This document shows, one piece after another, positions 32,839-38,378 of a DNA stretch of 38,378 nucleotides (the first letter of the stretch is position 1; each line of letters begins with the position of its first letter). The notes beneath the pieces were generated by a model that was not told where the DNA came from, did not search any database, and was given only the letters and a program-made list of their open reading frames with translations. Source of the DNA: CAIYRG01 sp964494505 (lineage in GTDB: Bacteria; Pseudomonadota; Alphaproteobacteria; Micropepsales; Micropepsaceae); NCBI GenBank assembly GCA_964494505.1, contig CAZBRO010000039.1, positions 1-38,378 on the forward strand. Direction: 5' to 3'. The position numbers and the translations under genes are program-made.

Positions 32839-33459
32839 CTAGGCCCGTTCGGGCAATTCCGCGATCAGCGGTTCATGGCCGGTCGCGCGCGCAAACCGGA
32901 CCAGATCGGCAGGGGCAATCGCCGTGGTGCGGTCATTGCGCAGGGGATGGAAGTTGGCGGGCCCTTCCGCCAACATGCCCGCATCGAACACCGCCGTCAC
33001 CAGCCCGGCTTTGTGATTCATCAGCGCGAACGGCGTGACGGCGCCGGGGGCGATTCCGAGAACCGCCATCAGGCGCTCCGGCTTGCCGAAGGAAAAGCGC
33101 GGCTGGCCAAGCTCCTTGGCGAGCGCGTTCAGATCGATGCGCAAATCCTCGCGCGCGACCACGAGCCACAGCCCGCCCCGCTTGTTCTCCAGGAACAGGT
33201 TCTTGGTGTGAATGCTCGGAAGCGCGCCGCGAATGGCACGTGCTTCGTCCACGGTGAAGACGGGGGCATGGGAGTGCGTGGTCCAGCCTATGCCGAGTTC
33301 GGCAAGACGCCGGTAGAGCGCCCCTTCGCGCGCATCGGGCGAGGGGAGAAGGGCTTCGAGGGAATCGGAGGCGTGGCTTTGCGGGTGCGCGCCGGCCTCT
33401 AAGGTCCGGTCAGGGGGATTGGTGGGCTCGGCGCGACCGGCGGGACGATTATCGGGCAT
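32839..33459 (-). CDS. Aminoacyl-tRNA editing protein, ProXp-ala/YbaK-like
   Basis: A 206-residue trans-editing deacylase of the prolyl-tRNA synthetase associated domain family. Residues from about 45 match it: THSHAPVFTVDEA, the catalytic-site Lys in HTKNLFLENK, LWLVVAREDLRIDLN, and PFALMNHKAG with FHPLRNDRTTAI. Family members remove alanine (ProXp-ala/PrdX) from misacylated tRNA-Pro. The leader of about 40 residues is not conserved, so the true start may be further in. It lies just upstream of cnoX and just downstream (by coordinate) of the tRNA-Gly gene, which faces away. Confidence 0.88.
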   Translation of the reverse strand: MPDNRPAGRAEPTNPPDRTLEAGAHPQSHASDSLEALLPSPDAREGALYRRLAELGIGWTTHSHAPVFTVDEARAIRGALPSIHTKNLFLENKRGGLWLVVAREDLRIDLNALAKELGQPRFSFGKPERLMAVLGIAPGAVTPFALMNHKAGLVTAVFDAGMLAEGPANFHPLRNDRTTAIAPADLVRFARATGHEPLIAELPERA

Positions 33460-33516
33460 GAGGCCTCTTTAGCATGGGCGGAGGTGGCCGGTGCGGCGCG
33501 AAGGAGGGACGCGCTA

Positions 33517-33545
33517 TTGAAAGTTCGAGCGGGCTGCGCAATAAC
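33517..33545 (+). promoter_or_regulatory. Probable sigma-70 promoter of tRNA-Gly
   Basis: TTGAAA (33517-33522) and AATAAC (33540-33545) are separated by 17 nt and lie 20 nt before the tRNA start. The first box matches the consensus in 5 of 6 positions and the second in 4 of 6. Confidence 0.5.
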
Positions 33546-33565
33546 CCCAACCCTTGCGTTGGAGC

Positions 33566-33640
33566 GCGGGCGTAGCTCAGGGGTAGAGCATAACCTTGCC
33601 AAGGTTAGGGTCGGGCGTTCGAATCGCCTCGCCCGCTCCA
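33566..33640 (+). tRNA. tRNA-Gly (anticodon GCC)
   Basis: A complete cloverleaf. The acceptor stem GCGGGCG pairs with CGCCCGC (33630-33636), the D arm is GCTC...GAGC, and the anticodon stem TAACC/GGTTA holds loop TTGCCAA with anticodon GCC at 33598-33600. The T arm is GGGCG-TTCGAAT-CGCCT. The CCA end is encoded (33638-33640) after discriminator T. tRNA genes of this type are common integration sites, and phage-like genes follow downstream. Confidence 0.96.
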
Positions 33641-33667
33641 AAGAAAATTCAACGAATTCAAGCAGTT

Positions 33668-33697
33668 GCGGCGAGTTGCAGAAATGCAACTCGCCGC
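33668..33697. terminator. Perfect 13-bp stem-loop after tRNA-Gly
   Basis: Arms GCGGCGAGTTGCA (33668-33680) and TGCAACTCGCCGC (33685-33697) are exact inverted repeats around a GAAA tetraloop. There is no strong U-tract after it, so it may act as a bidirectional structural barrier or end-protection hairpin more than as a classical terminator. Confidence 0.55.
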
Positions 33698-33757
33698 GCT
33701 TAAATCACCAAGGAACCTCTGCGGAACTTTCAGGCTCATTTTCGCGGCTTAGTGGGT

Positions 33758-33862
33758 GCCGCGTTCGCGTCGTCGGGCGCTGGGCTCGATTCGAGCGTCC
33801 TTTGTGGATAGTGCTGTGGCTCAAGGCAGGCACGGCTATGCGCCCGACGACGCGCACGCGGC
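33758..33862. repeat. Long interrupted palindrome between tRNA-Gly and the phage-like genes
   Basis: Arms 33766-33780 and 33840-33854 pair perfectly over 15 bp, and a further 6 bp (33758-33763 with 33857-33862) pair after a 2-nt mismatch. Inside, GCTCGA (33784-33789) faces TCGAGC (33791-33796). Short open readings across it on both strands mirror each other because of the symmetry and are not convincing genes. Confidence 0.55.
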
Positions 33863-34233
33863 GCGGTCGCCAATCGCCAACGCGGCGATGAAAAGCAAGA
33901 CAAGCGCCGATGGTTGCCCCCCGACGCTTGTCAGACCGATGCACGGTTTCAAAAGATACGCCGCTATCGCGGACCAGGAATGAGATCATACGCCGCTGAT
34001 GGTGCGGACCTGACTGGCTTCATATGTCCCTGTTGGGAACAAGCGAAATAGATCACGAACTTCCCCGCCGTGATATGAGTCAGATTGTCGCACTAAGATA
34101 TTGATAAATATACGTTTTCATACGTCCGTATACTGACAAGCTGGGGAGGCTTTTTCTCAATCGACCAGGCTGGGTCGAGGCGGCGGTCCTAATTTCTCTC
34201 AACCGAAAATTTCTGGAAGTTGCCGCCGGAAAA
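33863..34233. other. Gene-free stretch before the tail assembly gene
   Basis: No convincing coding sequence. It holds an AT-rich patch at about 34095-34135 with symmetric TATACG (34109-34114) and CGTATA (34127-34132) around repeated TACG, which could be a promoter or operator. A 6-bp hairpin TCGACC/GGTCGA lies at 34161-34178, and a single GGGGAGG at 34143-34149 recalls the iterated motif at 38071-38088. Confidence 0.4.
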
Positions 34234-34848
34234 CTAGGCGTTCAGGTTCAACGCAGCCACGTTGTAGGAGAGGAACTGACCGTATGCGAGGCAGGTCCCA
34301 AACAGCAACGGGATGCGAGTCCCAATCTTAACCGTATTTTGCGGGCTTCCGAGATAGTTGTTCTGATCCAACTGTTGATCGGCCAGCTTCACCGGGAAGA
34401 GAGTCTGTGTGAGCCCTCCCAGAACGAGGCCGGTACCTATCAGCGCTAGGTTGCTAGCGCCGAATAGGCCGAACGTCGCGCCAGCAATGGCTTCACCAAC
34501 GCCGGGAATAAACGCTGCAGCGATCAACACCGCGCCAACCAAGATAGATACCCACCCGGACTTGCCGCCCGAGAACGCCGGGACGATGTGGAGGTCCTGC
34601 ACGTCGCTCTTGGCCGTCAGAGACTCGACGGTATCGAAGCCAAGCACCTTGATGGTGGGCCTCGTGCCTTCGATGGCGTTGGGTTGGAAGAGGCCCCTCT
34701 TGACCTTCTGTAAGCCATTGATCGCTTCCGCGACTGTGTCAGCGGTGAGTTCAATCACATCGGGACAAATGTCGCGGAGGTACCCGTATAAGTGAATGCG
34801 GCGGCGTATTGACATCGCGTGATACTCGGGGGTTGGCTTTGATTTCAT
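34234..34848 (-). CDS. Lambda gpI-like phage tail tip assembly protein
   Basis: A 204-residue protein whose layout follows lambda tail protein I (Lambda_tail_I family). The N-terminal beta-grasp-like part begins IHLYGYLRD and continues with IELTADTVAEAINGLQ. The middle reads DLHIVPAFSGGKSGWVSIL, then comes a hydrophobic Gly/Ala-rich segment, GLVLGGLTQTLFP, and a tail with YLGSPQNTVKIGTRIPLLFG. In lambda this protein helps build the tail tip and is not kept in the virion. Here no tail neighbour is visible: the flanking genes are a zinc ribbon and a gene-free stretch. The ATG at 34848 is chosen; GTG at 34857 and ATG at 34815 (directly before the conserved core) are alternatives. Confidence 0.75.
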   Translation of the reverse strand: MKSKPTPEYHAMSIRRRIHLYGYLRDICPDVIELTADTVAEAINGLQKVKRGLFQPNAIEGTRPTIKVLGFDTVESLTAKSDVQDLHIVPAFSGGKSGWVSILVGAVLIAAAFIPGVGEAIAGATFGLFGASNLALIGTGLVLGGLTQTLFPVKLADQQLDQNNYLGSPQNTVKIGTRIPLLFGTCLAYGQFLSYNVAALNLNA

Positions 34849-34920
34849 GAGCCACACCGAGGAGAGATTCCAGTACTGGTTTGGAGAGTCATGAGGCGCG
34901 CCGTGCGCCGCGCCAGGGCC

Positions 34921-35385
34921 TTATAGGCCACGGCGACGCGCCGGGCGCTTGATCCGCTCAGGCAACCCTAATTGCTCCGCCGTTGTGTTTTTTGGGCCGT
35001 ATTTATCGAGCCCAATCTTCAGCCGGGCTACTACCTCATCGCCGTCTGCGACCGCCTTGCGCAGCTTGCGGGCCACAGAGAGAGCGGTTTTTGGCGTCAT
35101 CGGGACGCGAGTCAGGTCAGAGAAAAGTCTATCAGAGCCGATCAACTGAATAGCCTGCAACCATTTGTGCAGAGGCAAGTGGCTACTCTGAAATGGCGTG
35201 CCGGTGAGGATCGTAAATTGTTTCCGACAGCCGGAGCAGCGCCACCACCCCCGGCGGGTGCGAACGCTGCTCGCGTCGGCGCCGCAGTGCGGGCACACCG
35301 CCCCGTCCGGCCAGAGGATCGTTTCAAAGACCTTGTAGGCCGCACGAGCATCCTGGGAAGCGCAATCTAGGGCGGCACGGCTCAT
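34921..35385 (-). CDS. Stand-alone IS1595-type zinc-ribbon protein
   Basis: A 154-residue protein. Residues 31-53 form a zinc ribbon (C31-PHC34 and C50-SGC53), followed by KQFTILTGTPFQSSHLPLHKWLQAI, the pattern found at the N-terminus of IS1595-family transposases. The DDE/DDN catalytic domain of those enzymes (about 150 more residues) is absent and no remnant is visible, so this is a separate DNA-binding-type protein and not an active transposase. The start is firm: AAGGAGGT lies 7 nt before the ATG. It is divergent from the HTH gene and upstream of the tail gene on the same strand, with 72 nt between them. Confidence 0.75.
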   Translation of the reverse strand: MSRAALDCASQDARAAYKVFETILWPDGAVCPHCGADASSVRTRRGWWRCSGCRKQFTILTGTPFQSSHLPLHKWLQAIQLIGSDRLFSDLTRVPMTPKTALSVARKLRKAVADGDEVVARLKIGLDKYGPKNTTAEQLGLPERIKRPARRRGL

Positions 35386-35387
35386 AC

Positions 35388-35415
35388 TTGACCTCCTTGC
35401 GTGCGAAAGTATACC
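35388..35415 (+). promoter_or_regulatory. Sigma-70-like promoter for the excisionase-like gene
   Basis: TTGACC (35388-35393) and TATACC (35410-35415) are 16 nt apart, close to consensus. The upstream box overlaps the ribosome-binding region of the divergent zinc-ribbon gene, so the two transcripts share control sequence. It would drive the HTH gene at 35487. Confidence 0.5.
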
Positions 35416-35486
35416 CTAAACCCTCCTGGCATTACTAGGTATCCGTGACCTACATCCGCGCCTCACTTCAACGAAGGAGACGCTTA

Positions 35487-35753
35487 GTGGCATTACGAAC
35501 CTCAGTTTTTAGATCGGGCGCTCTCGGCCCGGCGGCGACACCGCCCGCACCGTGCATTCATCTCACACCGGCCGACTTGGCCGCTCGTTGGTCAATAACA
35601 AAATCAGCGCTCGCAAAACAGAGAATGGTTGGCTCCGGCTGTCGTTTTTTGAAGGTGGGACGGAGGGTTGTGTATCGCCTTTCAGATGTTGAGGCGTGGG
35701 AGCAATCGCGAGAAAGAAATTCGACCTCCGACCCCGGTCCCTCAGTTCATTGA
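35487..35753 (+). CDS. Excisionase/AlpA-like helix-turn-helix protein
   Basis: An 88-residue protein. The C-terminal half carries a winged-helix or MerR-like DNA-binding unit of the excisionase type: LTPADLAARWSITKSALAKQ, then CRFLKVGRRVVYRLSDVEAWEQS. Such proteins regulate excision or early transcription in phages, satellites and integrative elements. The start is the GTG at 35487, with AAGGAGA at 35474-35480 and 7 nt spacing; a GTG at 35445 has no such site. It is followed by a GC-rich hairpin and then the primase gene in the same direction. Confidence 0.75.
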   Translation: MALRTSVFRSGALGPAATPPAPCIHLTPADLAARWSITKSALAKQRMVGSGCRFLKVGRRVVYRLSDVEAWEQSRERNSTSDPGPSVH

Positions 35754-35788
35754 CCAGCGGCGCGCCCTTCGGGGCGCGCGTGGTGGTC
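35752..35788. terminator. GC-rich UUCG hairpin after the HTH gene
   Basis: GCGCGCCC (35760-35767) and GGGCGCGC (35772-35779) pair perfectly around a TTCG tetraloop. Outer GACCA and TGGTC extend the stem with a bulge. It overlaps the HTH stop codon region. No T-tract follows, so it may act as an attenuator or mRNA-stabilising structure between the HTH and primase genes. Confidence 0.5.
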
Positions 35789-35890
35789 TCCAAGACGGTC
35801 GAAACATAAGTCACAAAGACTCAGTGGAATCGAACACCGGCCTTGGTGGACAAACCGCCTTGCATCCATTCTGAAAGAGTTCAAATACCA

Positions 35891-38056
35891 ATGAGCCTGA
35901 TCTTCAAAGAGTCTGCCCCTCGATATTGGGCCGCTGGCCTGCAAGCCATTCCACTCATCAAGCACGAAAAACGCCCCGCGATCAGCGCATGGCAGAACTG
36001 GGGACAGGTCAAGATCCCCGAAGATCAAAAGTCCCTGTGGCTTGAGCTATATGCCGATGGCAACATCGGTCTCCCAGCCGGGCCCGGTAGCAACATCTGC
36101 TTCATCGACATCGATGCAGTAGAACAGAATCTCATCGATTTGATCGAAAGCTGCCTTCCCAAGTCGCCATGGAGGCGCGTCGGCAAGAAAGGCTGCGTGC
36201 TCGCGTTCAAGTACAATGGTGCGAAGAGCTTCAAGATCAAGACCGGGCCCGACCAGAAGCCGATCGTCGAGTTCTTCTCGACATCCGGCCAGGTGGTTCT
36301 GCCGCCGTCGATCCATCCGGAAACTGGGCTTGCTTACACGTCGGAAGCCAATCTTTGGGAGGTTGTAGGTCAACTTCCAGAGATCAGCCCCGACATTGAA
36401 AAGCAGCTTGTTTCGGCGCTGCAACTTGATGTTTCCAAGCGGCGGCAACTTACGTTCGAAGAAGGAACCAGAAATGCTGACCTCTTCTCTCATGCCATCG
36501 GTCTTTGGCATCGTGGTTACGATGAACGGCATATTGAGGCTTCTTGCCTCGGTATAAATGCTGAGTTGACCAATCCGCTCAGCGAGCAGGAGGTTCGCAC
36601 CACGGTTCAGAGCGCGGTCAGCTATGACCGAGGCGTCATCCTGGCCCTTACCGAGCGCGAACTTTCAGAGAAGTTCGCGGGTGAGGTGGCCGGAAAACTC
36701 ACCAGCGTGGAAGAGGGTGGCTTTGCCTATTACGCCAAGGGCCGTTGGCATGAAGACCCTAGGGGGTTGGCATGTCAGGAGGCGGTGAAGACCCTTATGA
36801 CGAAATTGGAGCAAGATGCACGGTCACGAGCCAGGGAAATGGACCGCGAGGACGGTGACAGATTGATCGCGTTGGCGAAGAGATTCCAGACGGCAACGGC
36901 AATCGCCCACGTCGCGAAGCTCGCCGCTTCTGACCCTCAATTGTTGTGCCCCTTGTCAAAATTCGACGCTCTGCCGGAGTTGCTCAATCTAAAGAACGGA
37001 ACCTATGATCTGGAAAAAGGCAAATTGCTTGAATTTGATCCGCGCCATTACCTGATGCACCAAGCGAATGTCGAGTATCAGCCCGACGCTGAATGCCCTC
37101 TCTTTGACAAGTTCCTAAGCGAGATTCTGGACGACGAAACGGGCGACTTTCTCTTGCAAGCCTTGGCATACAGCCTTTTGGCCGCGCCCGACCGTCAGAT
37201 CATGTTCTTGCTGCTTGGTCGCGGTAACAACGGTAAGACCACTTTGATCAACGTCATGCGAAAGGTTCTCGGCGACTATTCGATTACGGTAGAGCCCGAC
37301 TCCTTGGTCAAAAGGGATGGTGGCTCTATTCGGAATGATATTGCCCGAATGCGCGGTGCCCGCGCCATCTTTACGTCGGAGTTCGCCAGAGGAGCGCGGA
37401 TTGATGCCCCTTTGATTAAGCGGCTGACGGGCTCTGAACAGATGACGGCTAGATTTCTCAATCAGGAGTTTTTCGAATTTGATCCGACAGGTGTCTTCTT
37501 TCTAACTACTAACCATTTGCCCATTATCGACGGCGGGGATTTTGCCTTGCGCAGGCGGATGGTCGTGGTTCCGTTCGACTATGAAGTTCCACCGGACAAG
37601 ATTGATCCGTCTCTAGAGGGTGAGTTGATCAAGGAAAGTTCCGGTATCTTCAACCGGTTGCTGAAAGCATTGTCGGCGTACCGCAAGGATAGGCTCCGAA
37701 CATTCCCGTCACGGGTCAAGGCCGCAACGGACAAATATTTAGAAGACTCCGATCTGATCGGCGGCTTCATACGTGATTGTTGTGAAGTCTCGGAAGACCA
37801 AAAGGTTCGGGTTGGCGCAATGCCATTGCACGTTGCCTATGTCAGCTACTGCCAAGGTTTAGGCGTGAAAGCCATGTCAATGCCTCAGCTAAAGCAGACA
37901 TTGGAAAAACAGAAGGGCTTCATTCAGAAACGAATAAGCGGCAACTTTGTTTGGATCGGGCTCAAGCTTCGTCCGGCTGAGCGACCCGCTGACAGCATGG
38001 CCTCAGCGTCGATCTATAGGGCTATGGAAGAGGCGCAAGCTTGCGCCTTAAACTGA
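35891..38056 (+). CDS. P4-family primase-polymerase / SF3 helicase
   Basis: A 721-residue replication protein of phage and plasmid type. Residues about 1-175 form a Prim-Pol domain: GLQAIPLIKHEKRPAI, catalytic acids Asp73 and Asp75 in CFIDIDAVE, and VVLPPSIHPETG with His142. A PriCT-like segment follows (NPLSEQEVRTTVQSAV). A D5_N-type region with YLMHQANVEYQPDAECP precedes the SF3 helicase, whose Walker A is GRGNNGKT (443-450) and whose sensor asparagine is in FFLTTNHLP. It should start and unwind replication of the element. The ATG at 35891 begins the conserved part; a GTG at 35843 would add 16 residues. A large inverted repeat begins 7 nt after the stop. Confidence 0.92.
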   Translation: MSLIFKESAPRYWAAGLQAIPLIKHEKRPAISAWQNWGQVKIPEDQKSLWLELYADGNIGLPAGPGSNICFIDIDAVEQNLIDLIESCLPKSPWRRVGKKGCVLAFKYNGAKSFKIKTGPDQKPIVEFFSTSGQVVLPPSIHPETGLAYTSEANLWEVVGQLPEISPDIEKQLVSALQLDVSKRRQLTFEEGTRNADLFSHAIGLWHRGYDERHIEASCLGINAELTNPLSEQEVRTTVQSAVSYDRGVILALTERELSEKFAGEVAGKLTSVEEGGFAYYAKGRWHEDPRGLACQEAVKTLMTKLEQDARSRAREMDREDGDRLIALAKRFQTATAIAHVAKLAASDPQLLCPLSKFDALPELLNLKNGTYDLEKGKLLEFDPRHYLMHQANVEYQPDAECPLFDKFLSEILDDETGDFLLQALAYSLLAAPDRQIMFLLLGRGNNGKTTLINVMRKVLGDYSITVEPDSLVKRDGGSIRNDIARMRGARAIFTSEFARGARIDAPLIKRLTGSEQMTARFLNQEFFEFDPTGVFFLTTNHLPIIDGGDFALRRRMVVVPFDYEVPPDKIDPSLEGELIKESSGIFNRLLKALSAYRKDRLRTFPSRVKAATDKYLEDSDLIGGFIRDCCEVSEDQKVRVGAMPLHVAYVSYCQGLGVKAMSMPQLKQTLEKQKGFIQKRISGNFVWIGLKLRPAERPADSMASASIYRAMEEAQACALN

Positions 38057-38062
38057 GTGGGC

Positions 38063-38163
38063 GACAAAAAGGGGAGGTTGGGGAGGTTTCCCTATAGGGG
38101 CTAGATTTCATTTGAAAAATACTAAGACGATATAGGGAAACCTCCCCAACCTCCCCTTTTGTC
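38063..38163. repeat. Large inverted repeat containing a tandem 9-mer
   Basis: Arms 38063-38096 and 38131-38163 are inverted copies that differ by one A in an A-run, with a 34-nt AT-rich centre. Each arm contains GGGGAGGTT twice in tandem (38071-38079 and 38080-38088 in the left arm), followed by TCCCTATA. Its place after the primase-helicase gene suits a replication origin with iterons or a strong bidirectional terminator. Sequence alone does not decide between these. Confidence 0.8.
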
Positions 38164-38378
38164 CTTCCGTCATTGGAAACCCCGTCAATCGTTGCAAGCA
38201 TTAAAATTCCGAAAGGAAGGAAGGCAAATACATTCCGGATACTGAGTAAGATTCAAAAAGACTCACTGGATTCTGCCGCCTCTGATGGTCCAAAAACCAG
38301 CAGTAACAATAACCAGTGAGACCTTAGGCGGCGTGGACAAATTCCTTGACGCGTGAATCCCGAATTGATTCAAGGCTG
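38164..38378. other. Gene-free right end with interleaved inverted repeats
   Basis: No coding sequence is supported. GACTCACTGG (38260-38269) is inverted at 38313-38322 (9 of 10), and GCCGCCT (38275-38281) is inverted at 38326-38332 (7 of 7). The order is A, B, A', B', so both stems could form together only as a pseudoknot. A 20-nt stretch at 38254-38273 matches 35812-35831, upstream of the primase, in 17 positions. Confidence 0.45.

Larger units (their letters stand above)
33566..38378. mobile_element. Left part of a tRNA-Gly-associated phage-like integrative element
   Basis: From the 3' end of the tRNA gene onward, genes are lower in GC than the left flank and include a lambda gpI-like tail assembly gene, an IS1595-type zinc ribbon, an excisionase-like HTH gene and a P4-family primase-helicase. 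No integrase, portal, capsid or repeated tRNA 3' end lies inside the window, so the right boundary is outside. The set suggests a phage satellite or an integrative plasmid-like element; a decayed prophage is the alternative. Confidence 0.6.

Noticed and set aside
33484..33989. Short open frames on both strands around and after tRNA-Gly
   Set aside because: One runs through the tRNA itself, and the others mirror each other because they cross a palindrome.
35800..35870. T-arm-like GGAATCGAACACC suggesting a second tRNA on the minus strand
   Set aside because: No acceptor, D or anticodon stem can be folded around it.
38063..38163. Possible CRISPR-like repeat
   Set aside because: There are only two inverted arms with an internal tandem 9-mer, no spacer series and no cas gene.
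33641..38378. Search for a right attachment site repeating the tRNA-Gly 3' end
   Set aside because: No stretch matching the last 20 or so bases of the tRNA was seen; the boundary must be outside the window or of another type.

Overview
The window reads as a high-GC alphaproteobacterial chromosome. Supporting signs are the class I lysyl-tRNA synthetase, the alphaproteobacterial type of DinG-like helicase, the S24 repressor and GFA neighbourhood, the cnoX / Lon-N / Trm112 / DUF971 cluster, and GC-rich palindromic intergenic repeats. A Rhizomicrobium/Micropepsales-like lineage is a guess from gene content only.

Layout. 1-5825: an M20 peptidase, a DinG-family helicase and an F420-type LLM oxidoreductase, with palindromic repeats between them. 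5838-13535: a membrane histidine kinase with degenerate receiver and Hpt domains, lysK, a secreted helical-repeat protein, an S24 self-cleaving repressor facing a DUF952/GFA/prolyl-4-hydroxylase run. 13552-18486: an M28 glutamate-carboxypeptidase-like enzyme, a HupE/UreJ-type membrane protein and an NHL propeller, all on the minus strand. 18714-20424: a lower-GC islet holding a DUF5131 three-Cys protein and its partner TcmP, lying against leuB. 20450-26265: leuD-leuB, a secreted cyclase plus a Tat-type Asp-nucleophile hydrolase, an inward-rectifier K+ channel and an SMP-30 lactonase. 26462-29971: a sigma-like protein with a duplicated sigma-2 region, followed by a membrane protein with two TonB-C domains around a helical repeat. 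30007-33459: a compact minus-strand cluster for proteostasis and translation quality control.

33566-38378: a tRNA-Gly(GCC) gene followed by the left part of a mobile element. The element carries a lone lambda gpI-like tail assembly gene, a stand-alone IS1595-type zinc ribbon, a small excisionase-like HTH protein and a P4-family primase-helicase. A large inverted repeat built on a tandem 9-mer follows the primase and may be a replication origin or a terminator. No integrase and no second attachment site lie inside the window, so the element runs past the right edge.

The best candidates for poorly described biology are the DUF5131-TcmP pair, the tRNA-Gly element with its lone tail gene and palindromic repeat, and the duplicated-sigma / double-TonB-C pair.
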